A stretch of 64,000 nt of DNA from Megascapheus bottae. Its lineage: Eukaryota; Chordata; Mammalia; Rodentia; Geomyidae. The stretch covers positions 620,001 through 684,000 of the forward strand of contig JANJXV010000194.1 in the NCBI GenBank assembly GCA_024803745.1, in the 5' to 3' direction. The notes beneath the pieces were generated by a model. That model had not been told where the DNA came from. It saw only the letters and a program-made list of their open reading frames with translations, and ran no database searches. The position numbers were made by a program, and so were the translations under genes. This document shows positions 21,433 through 33,835 of this stretch, piece after piece (position 1 is the stretch's first letter; each line of letters starts with the position of its first letter).

Positions 21433-22626
21433 CTTTGCCTCTTTTACCCTTTTTTTTGGCCCCACCACAGCCATGGTATCTACCTTCCTATGTTCTCTCC
21501 ACCTGCCCCCAGACAGGGGGCTGACAGATGCTTTCCACCCACTTATTCATGTCCTCCTCTGTATTGGCTGACAGCTAAGATATGCACTCACTTGTCTGGA
21601 TGCCAAACACAAAGCCATGTGATTGTCTCTCAGTCTGGAACATCCTATCAGATTTATAGCACCACAGAGGGTCAGGTTGATGCTCCTCCAGGGCTTCTTA
21701 AATTGTTCTCATATTAATCCACAACACGTTTGTCATCACTTGTCCAGCTAATTCATGGACTAAACCAGCATTCCCTACAAACTTAGATCCCAATACCATG
21801 AGGACACTCAAGGGTGCATTAGGAGTGTGACCTGCAGGTGGATGTGAGCCTGTCTAAGTTGGAGGGGATTTCTCCACCACAGGAAATGGAATACAAATTT
21901 AGAATCTGCTTTCATGAGGTGACAATCTCTGGCAGATGTTCTTATCAAATGTGGCACTGCCTACTTCCAGCTTAAAACATGGGTTGATGACCCAGCATAA
22001 CAGAGAATGTATTCACCCCGGCCCAACACATAGGCTGGGACCCTGAACTTTCAGGTAGCATTTGGCTTTGAAGGTCATGAGATCTTAGTCTACAAATGAT
22101 GAGCCCCCTCCCGTGAGGCATAGCAAACGGAGCCAAGTGCAACCCAGTTAAGCACCAGATCAAGCTTCCCTTCTTCAGTAGGGTATGGTTTGAAAAGTGT
22201 GCATAGCTTCTGTTTGAAGCCAGTCCAGAAAGGAAAGTCCATGAAACTCTCATTTCCAGTTAACTGCCAAGAAAAAGCCAAAGATAGAGATGAAGCTCAA
22301 GAGAGCTAGAGAGCCATGTGAACAGAATGGTTACACCCTGCAACATCCTCATTATCTGATCTTGAAAATATCTCTGCGTGCATCCCAGCATGCAGCCAGC
22401 ATCTGGGGGTGACAGTGACCCCTGCGCCCATTGGCAATCTGCACTGTCTCTGACATCTGTAATGTGAACCTCATTCTGTTGGGTTTGTGAAGCGGTGTCA
22501 ACCCTGCAGAAGGACCCAACTGTGCCCTAACTCCCACTGTCCCCTGGGGCCCCTAGCATTCCCCCATCTGCACCCCTCCTGTGGCTTCTGATCCTAGGGA
22601 GCCCTCCTGCCCTGTCCAACACTCAC
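21433..22626. other. GC-richer unique stretch
   Basis: Less AT-rich than the surroundings and free of obvious SINEs. Minus frames at 21972-22253, 22090-22281 and 22352-22537 are short and unrecognised. It could contain remains of exons, but I see no family match. Confidence 0.35.
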
Positions 22627-22707
22627 ATGAAGTGCATATTTCTTCTCCTGGGGAAACTTCTCCACAGAGAGTACATGACATGCCCACTCTCCAGGCACGG
22701 GGAGATC
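22627..22707 (-). other. Exon-like 81-bp segment with consensus splice signals
   Basis: On the minus strand a pyrimidine-containing acceptor (TTGCTACTTTGACAG) precedes 81 bp that are open in two frames, followed by a GTGAGTG donor. One frame reads GHVMYSLWRSFP, faintly like the VIYS region upstream of the RALGDS REM domain. That match is too short to trust. It lies upstream (minus sense) of the RALGDS-like relic, so it could be one of its earlier exons. Confidence 0.25.
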
Positions 22708-23204
22708 CTGTCAAAGTAGCAAATCAGTGATAAGGACATAAAGTGATGAATAGAATTTTAGATCGTGATGGTAGACAGTCTGCAAAATCCAAGGGAGAAT
22801 GGAATTGGAGGGGACCAGGGATCAGGATGTGGACATGGAGCTTCCCTGCCAAGGGGGTGGGGGAAGTCACAGGCTGGGGGATGCACAGGATAATTCATGG
22901 GCCCTGTGCAGCTACTGGGTCACCCCCTTCTGCATCTCAGCCTTTGGCTTTGAGCTCTGTGATCGCCAAGATGTGCACAGTCTGTACTCTGGCTGGCAGA
23001 AGAAAGGACCCTGGGAAGACAATTGTAGACACTTTGTGAGTGTAGGAAAGGGTAGGCTGGACACCCAGTCCAAGAGGAGCTAAAACTGGAGTCGAGGGGT
23101 GTGCAAGGAGTGGGTGTGAGGGTTGTGGGCAGTCACAGTCACGGCAGAGGTGGCTCTGTTGTGGGGTGAGTGCCTCCCTGCAGGCACAGTACTGGACATA
23201 TCAG
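22708..23204. other. Unique stretch, no assignment
   Basis: Overlapping plus frames (22743-23039, 22799-23083) and weak acceptor-like motifs on minus. No protein family recognised. Confidence 0.3.
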
Positions 23205-23335
23205 AGATCCACATGAAAAGGAAAAGCTGGAAATGGCACTATGGTTCAAATGGTAGAGCATCAACCTTGAGCAAAAGAGCTCAGGGACAGTACCCAGGAC
23301 CTGAGTTCAAGCCTCATGACTGTAAAAGAAAAAGA
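23205..23335 (+). mobile_element. Geo monomer SINE fragment
   Basis: Forward Geo part with GCTGGAAATGGCACTATGGT and CCTGAGTTCAAGCCTCATGA, followed by an A-rich tail. Confidence 0.75.
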
Positions 23336-24574
23336 ACCAGGACTATGAGAGGGAACCTGGTACTCTCTTGGTCTAATCAGACACAAGAAGAGGCCGGGAT
23401 AGGCTGTGGAAAAACACAGAGAACATCTTCCCCCAGCTCATCCTGTCCTGCATGCAGGGACAGCCATGTAACTAGGGCTACGGTGAGATCATCTTCACCC
23501 CTGTGCTGCCATCTGAATTGTAGGCCTCTGTCCTGGCATGGGGTGTCCTGATGGCTGAGCAGGTGCCCTAACCCTAGATGGAGAGCAGCCACTGACTGTG
23601 GTAGCTAAGGAGAGATCTGTTCCATAGCTATCAGGCCACCCAGCATGGGAGCCATAACCACCCCTCACCCAGGTAGAGGCCAATGGTTCTCCAGGTGCTA
23701 CTAATATTGCCCCACCCCTAGCTCTGGGTACACGTGACATTCCCTCCACAAGGAGCAGGACTAAGTGAAGGATCAGGAAGCTGCCTATGGGCTTCAGATG
23801 ATGGCCAGGCTGGCACTACAGATGGCCTCAATCTGTCACCACCTTCCCCTGCCTCCATCATTCCTCCATCATGCCACTCTACCTCCCACCCATTAACCTT
23901 GGAAACCAATGAACTGGGCTCTCATCATTCCTCTCATCTCTTCACCCACCTTGCCATGCGTCCATCCCTCTGTCACTTCCACCCCACACACATCCCACCA
24001 CCAGCCACCCTCTAGCTTATGAGGATCCCAGAGGAAGCTCTTGGTGAAGGGCTTGTGACCACAAAACAGTTACTATCACCCGCTCCGGCCTGATCCACCA
24101 CAGAATAAGAACAGCCAAGCAGGCACACACTGCAGCAGAGTTGCTCTGCTGCCACCCTGATTTCTTCATGGCCAGGACTTGGCTCTCCTCAGCCTCCCAG
24201 CTCAGTAACCAGAACATTGTGCTTTCACAGAGCCATGGCTTCCAGTTTCCATGGACACAATGACATCAAGGTGATGCCAACTTCCCCATCTCTATATATT
24301 TCTAACTATGGGATGGGTGCTGAGGTTCTCTTCTGTGACTCCATCCGCTAAGAGGCTCATGCAGATTTCTATCCTTTGCTCATCATGGTGACTCTTTGGT
24401 TAACAAGTCACTGCTGGGCTTCCAGTTCACCACATATAGAACCCATACTCCAACACTTTTCTTAGAAGGACTGATGACTTTTAAATATTCTCTAGTTTTA
24501 AATTTCTAGTTCCTTCTCTCTTTCATTTATATATTTCCCTTCCTCACATACGTCCCTTTTTTTACCTTCCTTCT
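23336..24574. other. GC-richer unique stretch
   Basis: Several short overlapping ORFs on both strands, Pro/Ser/His-rich (for example 23734-24015), with no recognisable domain or splice context. Nothing supported as a gene. Confidence 0.35.
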
Positions 24575-24785
24575 TTCATTGCTGCCCTTGAACTCAAGAC
24601 CTGGAGCTTTTTCTTAGCTTTTCTTTGCTCAAGGTAGCACTCTAGCTCTTGAGCCACAGCTCTACTTCAATCTTTGTTCTTGCTCTAAACTGGGAGTATG
24701 AGTCTCATGCATTTTTCCCTTTGCTGGGTTGGTTTTAAACCACATACTAAGATCAGGATCCTGAATATGCCTCGGATTACAGGTA
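24575..24785 (-). mobile_element. 7SL-Geo SINE
   Basis: Reverse dimer with TGCCCTTGAACTCAAGACCT and AGCTCTTGAGCCACAGCTCT, ending in a decayed head (GCCTCGGATTACAGG). Confidence 0.7.
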
Positions 24786-25736
24786 TTATCTAATCAAAAC
24801 AACTTCCTGATTTCTTTTTTAGACATAATTAGTTCTTTCAGGTGAGCCACCAGCCACTCATGCAAGAGCATTGCAGGATCCCAGCATTCATCTTGTCTCC
24901 AGTCTTATTCCATCCATCTCACAATGGTCATCTAAAACACCCTGCTGCATGCCTGAAGTCTCAAGGAACATTCTCAACGCCATGAGAAGCCCCCTTAACC
25001 TCTGCCTCAGATATGCCCAGCCCCCATCCCACTTCCACATGAGCATTTGTTTAGGAGAAATTTCCTGAGTACATCAACATCTTTTCCTCACCATTCAAAT
25101 TTCATCTTTGGAGTCATTTCTCCCAGACAAAGAGGAACATGATCCATGGTTTGATAGCAGCTCCAGTTTCATAGTCCCAGCCACCAACACCCCCCCATTA
25201 CCCTGCCAGACACCTGAATTCAAGAACAATGTTTTCGCTACCCCTGACTCTTATCAAATGTTTTAACTTATACAGTGCATTAAAATAATTTTACTAAATG
25301 GAATAAACACATGGCATCAAGCTTCAGAATCTTTGCACCTGAACTTTTAGTGAATCACAGACACACCAGCATTTCTGTAGGCAACAGAAATCTTAGCTTT
25401 GAGATTTCAGCATTCCTGGTATCCAAGTTTGGATGTGCTAACACTGCCCTTAATGGTGCACTTCAATCACACAATCCCACAACAATCAATGTCATTTGAC
25501 ATTCACTGGTAGGTGGTGCTAGGAAAAAGACTGATGTGCCAACTCCATGCTGGCTTGACCTATGCCATCTTCAAACCTGGAACAAGTGGGGCTCCTCTCT
25601 CCATGACATCTTTTGTGTACTACCCCAGGAGGACCTTTACCTTGAGACAAAATTATGAATATTATCTCTACCAGCAAAGATTCCAGTGAGATGTGCCTAC
25701 ATGAATAAAGCTAAAATCTCAATAAAGTGAGGTTGT
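24786..25736. other. Unique stretch, no assignment
   Basis: Short plus frames (24871-25068, 25311-25499) without recognisable motifs. A SINE-like CAGGTGAGCCACCAGCCACT scrap lies at about 24840. Confidence 0.4.
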
Positions 25737-25962
25737 TGGCAGTGCTGGAGCATGAACTCTGGGCCTGGGCACTAAGCATTTGTACTCAAGACTAGCCCTT
25801 TACCACTTGAGCCCAAATTCCATTCCCAGCTGTTTTTATTTTTGGTAGTAATAATCTATCAGACTTTCCTGTTCTAGGTGACTTGGAACTTCCATACACA
25901 GATCTCAGCCTCCTGACCAGCCTGGATTAAAAGTGTGGATCAGCCATGCGCCACACCTGAGG
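25737..25962 (-). mobile_element. 7SL-Geo SINE
   Basis: Reverse dimer: GAACTCTGGGCCTGGGCACT, TTACCACTTGAGCCCAAATT, then head CTCAGCCTCCTGACCAGCCT. Confidence 0.75.
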
Positions 25963-26340
25963 ACTTTGCCAGCACATTCTTTCCCAAAAATTAGAAGAGG
26001 AAGATGTGGGAGGGTTGGGCTCATCCTGCCCTGCATATGAAGGAGAGCATCAGCGCCTGAACTTCATTCCCTGTTGTAGGCTGCTGGAGGAAAAGGAAGC
26101 AAATAGGCACAGGCTGGCAGCAGATGCCACAGAACAACATGTGACCAAGACTCCCAGAGCAGACCTCAGAATCAATGACAGAGTTGGATCTACCCAGTAA
26201 CAGAGGCAGTGGTGACACCTGAAACTGCGCGTTTGAGCCTTTGCTGCTAGTAAACAGGGCCACCTATGTCTCAATGAGAAAGGTGAGATTTTGGTGGAGA
26301 AGATGAGATTAAACATTATGTATCATGCCAGAAGACAGAC
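25963..26340. other. Unique stretch, no assignment
   Basis: Overlapping short ORFs on both strands at about 26006-26316, none recognised. Confidence 0.4.
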
Positions 26341-26344
26341 TATA

Positions 26345-27228
26345 AGGGGTCTTTTATTATTCCAAGTGAAATTTTGGATTTCCTCTTCTGTGTCTTTAAA
26401 GAATGACTTTGGGATATTGATGAATATTGCACTGAATTTGTAGATAGTCCTTATCAAGATTGCCATTTTTACAATATTACTTCTTCCAAAGCAGGAGCAT
26501 AGGTTTTTGCATTTCCTCAGTTCTGCGTTAATTTCCTTCTCCAGGGTTTATAGTTCCATCAAAAAGGTGCTTTACATTCTAAGTTAATTCCTAGGTATTT
26601 TATTTTCTTTGATAGCAAAATGAGTTGCTATCCTGATTCTTGCCTCATTCCTCTCATTTGTTGGCATATAGGAAGGCAGTTGACATTGAGGGTTAATTTT
26701 ATACCCTGCTACCCTACCAAAGTTTTATATCAGCTCAAGCAGCTTCGGAGTAGAGTCTATAGGGTTCTTTAAATACAGAATCATGTCATCTGTAAGGAGA
26801 GAAAGTTTCAGTTCCTCTTTCCCTTTTCCTCCTCACTCCAGTTAGAATGGCCAAGATCCAGAAATCTAATAACGTATGCTGGAGGGGATGTGGCCAGGAG
26901 GGATCACTACTACACTGCTGGTGGGATTGCAAACTCGTTCAGCCACTATGGAAAGCACTATGGCAGTATCCCAAAAAGACTAAACATAGAGCTCCCCTGT
27001 GATCCAGCAATTTCACTACTTGCCAATCGTCCAGATAGGACACACTAAATTCACTAGAACAATAACATTTATCACAGCACTATTTACTATAACAAAGGTA
27101 TGGAACCAACCCAGATGCCCGTCAGTTGATGAGTAGATCAAATATTTTATTTTTACACAATGGAATTCTGTGCTTCTGTCAGAAAGAATGACATAGACGA
27201 ATTTGTAAGGAAATAGAAAGACTGTAAA
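26345..27228. mobile_element. Twin-primed (5'-inverted) L1 fragment
   Basis: 26345-26829 is L1 ORF2 RT-region sequence on the minus strand (similar to 5480-5960). 26830-27228 is ORF2 C-terminal sequence on the plus strand (from CTCCAGTTAGAATGGCCAAG through GGAACCAACCCAGATGCCC). Upstream sequence inverted and placed before downstream sequence in sense orientation is the expected product of twin priming. The 3' UTR and A-tail are missing, and a SINE with a long (GA)n tail follows. Confidence 0.8.
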
Positions 27229-27239
27229 GTTTAGAAATT

Positions 27240-27622
<383 letters not shown>

Positions 27623-27839
27623 TTTAGAGGTTTCTGACAAAGGTTTTCCTGCATGCTATTATTTCTTCTGTGAGTGCTCTTAATGCTTGCTGAAGGTTGA
27701 CTTTGTTTAGAAGACTTACCCTAATGCTCCCATATACAGAGATTCTATATATAGCTAAATGTTTTTCATTACTCAGAATTTCTCTATTGTGTATGTTCTG
27801 AAATGTACTGAAGACTGACTTCTGATTAAAAGTCATTGC

Positions 27840-28363
27840 ACATTTGTTCTATTCATTAGTTTTCTTTTCTTCTATGGGAATCAGGTTTGTGGTGAACACA
27901 GAAGTATGCCTTCCAGGTCAAACACTTTCCACATTTGTAATATTCATAAGGTTTTTCTCTCCTATGTGCATTTTATACTTAGTCATGCGTTCATGATGGA
28001 TTTTTCATATTCTTATATTCATATGATTTTTATCCTGTGTCTGTGTGGTATCATGCAAACTCAACTATGAGTTCTTCAAAAAAATTTCCCTTTCATTTTA
28101 TTCATAGGATTCTATCCTGTGGGTGTTTAGTGATAAATCTTGACTTGTGCCTTCTGGGGAAAAGACTGAACATTTGCTACATTCATTAAGGGTTTTATCT
28201 TGTGTTGGTTCTGTGACACAAGCTGAGTTTTCTTCCACAGACTAAAAAGTCTTTCCTATTTATTACATTGCTAAGGCTTCTCATATGTGTGAACTCTCTT
28301 ACGCTTCCTGAAGGGTGAATACTGCACGAAAGACTTTCAACTTTGGTTATATTCCTAAGGTTT
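27840..28363 (-). pseudogene. Decayed C2H2 fingers and 3' end of the ZNF exon
   Basis: Past the stop at 28364-28366, finger-like periodic sequence continues in shifting frames (pieces resembling NECSKCSVF, GEKxxxYxxCGKC and HHKPDSH). At least three or four fingers are reduced to remnants with several stops. The intact array ends at 28364. Confidence 0.7.
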
Positions 28364-29260
28364 CTAATATGTGTGAATTCTGTTATGCCTCCTGTAATGT
28401 GACTTCCATCTGAAGGTCTTACCACATTTGATGCACTCGTGCAGTTTCTCTCCTGTGTGTGTTCTCTTATGCAATTTGAGGGAAGACTTCCATTTGAAAG
28501 ACATTCCACATCGGTTACATTCATAAGGTTTTTCTCCTGTTTGAATTGTCTTATGCATCTTGAGGTTTGGCTTCTGTGTGAAGGACTTTCCACATATGTT
28601 ACACTCATAAGGTGTTTCTCCTGAGTATATTCTCTGATGAACATGGAGTTTTACCTTCCATTTGAAAGACTTTCCGCATTCACTACATGCATAAGTTTTC
28701 TCTCCTGTGTGTGTTCTATTATGCCCATCAAGATATGACTTCCACTTGAAGGTCTTTCCACATTTGTTGCACACATAAGGTTTCTCTCCTGTGTGTGTTC
28801 TTTGATGCAATTTGAGGGAAGATTTCTGTCTGAAAGACTTTACACATTGGTTACATTCATAAGGTTTCACTCCTGTGTGTATTCTCTGATGAACACGAAG
28901 TTTTCCCTTTCCTTGGAAAGACTTTCCACATTCATTACACTTATAAGATTTCTCTCCTGTGTGTGTTATTTGATGAACTCGAAGGTGTATCTTCTGGGTG
29001 AAAGACTTTTCACATTTGTTACATTCATAAGGTTTCTCTTCTGTGTGTCTTCTCTGGTGCAAAGTGAGGTATGATTTCAGTCTAAAAGTCTTCCCACATT
29101 TATCCCATTCATAAGATTTCTCTTCTGTGTGAGATCTCTGATGTGTGCTGAGAGCTGAATTCTGGGCAGAAATTTTATTACGTGCCTCATATTCATAAGG
29201 TTTGTCTTCTCTTGGAGATCGAGGTTGGAGCGTCAGGTCTGACTTCTCAGAAATTAATTT
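28364..29260 (-). pseudogene. C2H2 zinc-finger array (terminal exon)
   Basis: Open frame of about 298 codons. From the N-terminus, finger 1 is degenerate (YEYEARN..HQRSH) and finger 2 has Cys to Trp (YEWDKCGKTF). Fingers 3-6 are intact C2H2, finger 7 ends HQRIY and finger 8 ends HKTIQ (last His lost), and fingers 9-10 are intact. Linkers are HTGEKPY-type. Six fingers have all four ligands. Residues before the helices vary (for example FKWKSYLDGH, FTQKIHLRVH), as expected for differing DNA contacts. There is an internal Met at 29062 but no evidence that translation starts there. Confidence 0.9.
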
Positions 29261-29261
29261 T

Positions 29262-29430
29262 CACACTTGATGTACGCATCACATATCTCAGGATATTTGC
29301 TCTGAGGTATTGTAAGGCGTATTTCATTACTGAAAGATTTCTCACATTCACTACATGTATGAGGAGTCTCTCCTGTGTACATTTTCAGATGTGTAGTGAT
29401 GGTCGGTGTTAAGCACAATATTTGTCATCA
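29262..29430 (-). pseudogene. Double stop and first degenerate finger
   Basis: In the KRAB-linker frame KCTV is followed by TGA TGA (29425-29430). Read through in that same frame, a finger-like HTCSECEKSFSNEIRLTIPQ appears and ends in TGA at 29261-29263 in the finger frame or TAA nearby. This marks two or more independent lesions between linker and array. Confidence 0.8.
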
Positions 29431-29840
29431 CACAGTACATTTAGCAGTTTTTCTCCCTCCCTGAAGAATTTCTTGGGCAGGGAGAACAGAATTATGATAC
29501 TGCAGATCTTTTGGACTGTCACAATCATGAAGAAAATGCTCTGAATATCCGATGGATTTTTTAAGAACAGGAGACATACGAGATCTATATGCAGCATGCA
29601 TCTCATCAGGCTTAGGAGACAGAAGCATGTTCTGACACTTAATGAACTCCTCAGTCCTCACCCCTAAGTTGTTACCGTTATTACTAATCAGCTCTGGATT
29701 ATGTGTAGAGCTCAAATTTAAAGTTGTTGCTAATCTCACGTTTTCCTCCACTTCGATACTACTTGCAACTGCTACTTCACAAAGACATTCATGTGGACTT
29801 TCCTGGCAAGTCTTGAACACATTTTCCATTACCTGGACAT
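29431..29840 (-). CDS. ZNF terminal exon: post-KRAB linker region
   Basis: Begins after a TTTTAG acceptor. Spliced to KRAB-B it reads D-VQVMENVFKTCQESPHECLC, the usual VQVMEN start of the linker exon in a family of KRAB zinc-finger genes. It stays open for about 136 codons, Asn/Ser-rich without domains (for example HAAYRSRMSPVLKKS), until the double TGA. It is the last part readable with the KRAB box. Confidence 0.75.
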
Positions 29841-30254
29841 CTAAAATGAGTCATAGAAAAAAAGACACAAACATACATGAGATACAAATATTCCTTACTG
29901 TAAAGGTAATGACTTTACTTTCCCATCCTAAGTGTTAGATATTTTAAAATATAAAAGTGGAAATTGATTTGTGAGAAATATATGCTTTTCTCCCTAACAT
30001 ATTATGAAAATGATATTTTACAATGACCAATAATGTTTTTCTGTGTTTTAGTTCTCTTTTTATATCACAGGAAATATTTATTGAAATTACCCATCTATGT
30101 ATTGCTACAGTTTTAAGCTGAGTACTAACTGTAATATACCTGCAGCTGTTTTTTTTCAAATACTGTTTTGTTTATACATTGAGGAATAGCTGCCTTTCTT
30201 TTATTTTTGAGAAATAATCTAAATATTGTGCTGTTTTGCATCTTTTTAAAACTT

Positions 30255-30400
30255 TCTTCTCGGCCTCGGCCCTGTCCCTGAACACTTCAGCAGAAGACTA
30301 TAACCCCTATCCTTGAGCTACAGCCCCACTTCCTATTTTCTAGAGTTAACTACAGATAAGAGTCTCAGGTCCTGAGTAGCAGATAGGATTACCTTACCCA
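30255..30400 (-). mobile_element. 7SL-Geo SINE fragment
   Basis: Reverse, shortened: TGTCCCTGAACACTTCAGCA and GTTAACTACAGATAAGAGTC. Confidence 0.6.
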
Positions 30401-30741
30401 GTTTCAATGCTGTTTGCTTATTAACCATTAAGTGAGGAACACGAATTTTTTCTAGATTCAGTGGCCACAAGTTTGGTGTATATGTCTGTTTGCCTTTGAT
30501 CCAAGCAAGAACGATTCTTGAGAGTAAGGACTTACACCTATATCCCTTCAGTTACAACTTCTCAATAAAGTATCAGTTTAGGTATTTGTGGGAATTTTGA
30601 AATTTGTTTCTTTCCATTTGAAGTCTTATAAAAATTCCTTTTCTAACACTCCTGTCCCTCAGAACCATGGAAGACCAGAAAATCCCCAGCTCATTGTCTA
30701 GTTAATTTTCTTATGTTGATTGAAACTTTCTTGTTTTTCTT

Positions 30742-30920
30742 TTCCTTCCATTCCTGGGTTTGAACTTAGGACCTAACCACTGTCCTTGGGTTTTCTCAAG
30801 ACTAGAACCCTACCAATGAAGTCATTACTTCTGGCTTTTTCTATGTAAGTGGTAATAAGGAATCAAACCTCTGTCTTTGTGCATGCTAGGCAAGCACTCT
30901 ACCACTAGGCTCAATTTCTG
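30742..30920 (-). mobile_element. IDL-Geo SINE
   Basis: Reverse dimer: CCATTCCTGGGTTTGAACTT, and head GTGCATGCTAGGCAAGCACT. Confidence 0.85.
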
Positions 30921-31054
30921 GTGGAAAGGTCTGGTTCTGAATGCCAGTCTCTTCCTACCAGCAAAAAGATATTATCCTTATCAGAGAATAATGCCCTGAC
31001 TTATTCCTTGTTTGCTCAATCATTTATAGTCTTAGTTTTAAAGAAATGAAATAT

Positions 31055-31107
31055 CATTCTTTCTTTCTTTCTTCCTTTCCTTCCTTCCCTCTTTCTTCCC
31101 TCTTTCT

Positions 31108-31158
<51 letters not shown>
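31055..31158. repeat. (TTTC)n microsatellite
   Basis: CTTT/CCTT units becoming pure CTTT. It forms the (GAAA)-type tail of the reverse SINE to its right. Confidence 0.95.
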
Positions 31159-31159
31159 G

Positions 31160-31395
31160 CCTTTCTTGTTTTACAGTCATGGGACTTGAATTCTAGACCT
31201 GGCTGTTCTTCCTGAGCTCTTCAGCTTAAGGCTACTGCCCTATGTCTTTGCCTCAACCCTACTTCTCATTTTCTATTGGTTCATTGTAGAGAAGAGTCTA
31301 AGGTGTTTTTGTGATAGGTCAGTCTTTGAACCTTGATCCTCAGATCTCAGCCTCCTAAGTAGCTAGGATTACAGGCATGAGCCACGGGCTCATGG
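31160..31395 (-). mobile_element. 7SL-Geo SINE
   Basis: Reverse dimer: TCATGGGACTTGAATTCTAG, and head CTCCTAAGTAGCTAGGATTA, CAGGCATGAGCCACGG. Confidence 0.85.
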
Positions 31396-31484
31396 CTTTC
31401 TCATTTTATTTTGTTTCACAGTGATTTCTACAGAGAAATCTAACTTTAACTCTACTGCCACATAGAATTCGTCATATCACCCTA

Positions 31485-31665
31485 TGATTCTTGGTGCCGG
31501 GGGTTTGGGCTATCATGCACAAAGACCTGGTTCAGTTCCTTGGTACTACATACAAAGAAAAAGCCAGAAGTGGTGCTATGACTCAAGAAGTAGAGAGCTA
31601 GCCTTGAGAAAACCCAAGGACCATGGTCAGTCCCTGAGACCAGGCATAGGATTGGGAAAAGAAAA
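31485..31665 (+). mobile_element. IDL-Geo SINE
   Basis: Forward dimer with an internally shortened head: TCATGCACAAAGACCTGGTT, then Geo AGCCAGAAGTGGTGCTATGA and an A-rich end. Confidence 0.75.
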
Positions 31666-31809
31666 TGATTCTTGATTCATTCACAAAGAATTCCATAGGT
31701 TCCACACAGGATTTAGGTTAACTAAGAATATTATTGCTCAGTACATCACAACATGAACTTACCAATGGGGCTCAGGCTCCAACAGCAATATGAAGATGCA
31801 TTCACTCAC

Positions 31810-31899
31810 CTGTGATATTCTTGTCAGAGGAATTTCCTATCCAGAGTTCTGCACAGTGCTCTAGCTTGTCAATTAATACAGGTTTGGGAACACAGGGCC
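31810..31899 (-). CDS. KRAB-B exon
   Basis: 90 bp between a TTTACAG acceptor and a GTGAGTG donor, phase 1 at both ends. It encodes PCVPKPVLIDKLEHCAELWI, a typical KRAB-B box (KPxLIxxLE..xExW pattern), then GNSSDKNIT. The frame joins KRAB-A (..NLVSLG) and the linker exon (DVQVMEN) without interruption. Confidence 0.85.
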
Positions 31900-32816
<917 letters not shown>

Positions 32817-32917
32817 TTAGCACTGAGTTATAAACACACCATATCTGGAATTTTATTCTTTTTTTGTTAGAATTATATTCCTTTACTTAAATGTTTAGAC
32901 TTACTATTGACCTGAAA

Positions 32918-33180
32918 AGCTTAGGGATGGTGCCTAGGCCCAGAGTTCAAGTCCCAAGACCCACAAAAAAATAACAAGGCAAGCCAGGTGTTGGTGGCTC
33001 ACGCCTGTCATCCTAGCTACTCAGGAGACTGAGATCTGAGGACCATGGTTCAAAGCAGGCTGGCACAAAATTCCATGAGACTCCTTTCCAATTACCCACC
33101 ATAAAATGTTTAATGGCTTGTGGCATATCATGGTAGAGCAATTGTGGTATCAACAAAAATAAGTCGGGGGAGTAGATTTA
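32918..33180 (+). mobile_element. Geo fragment followed by a 7SL-Geo SINE
   Basis: A forward Geo end (32918-32975) precedes a forward 7SL-type head (GTTGGTGGCTCACGCCTGTC, ATCCTAGCTACTCAGGAGAC) and a decayed Geo part. Confidence 0.8.
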
Positions 33181-33357
33181 GGTTATAAATGGAATTATTC
33201 CATTGAGAAGGAACTACATTATATGATGACATATGCTGGTACTGTGAGAATATTGCAAAATCTTAGGGTATCAAGTAATAATTCTGTGAAGTACACCCAG
33301 AATGTTAATGTTCTATGGCTGGCATAATAATCACTTGGGGAAGAAACTTTTTTTTCT

Positions 33358-33600
33358 TTTTTTGGCTGGGGGATTTGTAAGGCTTGAACTCTGGGCCTGG
33401 GCACTGTTCCTGAGCTCTTCAACTCAAGGCTATCACCCTACCTATGAAGCCACAGTGCCATTTCCCATATTCTAGTGATTAACTGTAGATGAGAGTCTCA
33501 TAGACTTCCTAATGCGCAGGCTGGCTTTGAACCAAATCTTTAGATATCAGCCTGATATCTGAGTAGCTAGGATTACAGGTATAAGGCACTGCACCTGGCA
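33358..33600 (-). mobile_element. 7SL-Geo SINE
   Basis: Reverse dimer: GGCTTGAACTCTGGGCCTGG, and GAGTAGCTAGGATTACAGGT. Confidence 0.85.
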
Positions 33601-33699
33601 AGAAATTGATTTCTTGCTGTTTTATACTACAAATTTACTGTATGTTTTACTTTTTCAAAAAGACTGAGGATGACCTTTGTTCTGTATATAATGGGAAGA

Positions 33700-33835
33700 G
33701 GGGTAGGGAGCTGTGAGCAGAAGAACTGAGGGGCAATACTCAGGGTAGGACAATAGCCTTAAACTAAGGAGCTCACGGCCCAAGGTCCAAGCCCCATGAC
33801 TTTCCCCACTACCCCACAAAAAAAGGGAAAAAAAT
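33700..33835 (+). mobile_element. Geo SINE fragment
   Basis: Forward Geo-like segment with GGACAATAGCCTTAAACTAA and GGTCCAAGCCCCATGACTTT, A-rich end. Confidence 0.6.

Larger units (their letters stand above)
29841..31809 (-). other. ZNF intron between linker exon and KRAB-B, with repeats
   Basis: Contains AT-rich unique sequence (29841-30240), SINEs (30255-30400, 30742-30920, 31160-31395, 31485-31665) and a TTTC microsatellite. No extra exon recognised. Confidence 0.6.

Noticed and set aside
23377..24217. Overlapping ORFs on both strands at 23.1-24.2 kb
   Set aside because: Short, no recognisable domain; several frames open at once because the region is GC-richer.
27624..27836. 70-codon minus ORF left of the ZNF exon
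   Set aside because: No C2H2 or other motif; probably 3' untranslated or intergenic sequence of the zinc-finger relic.
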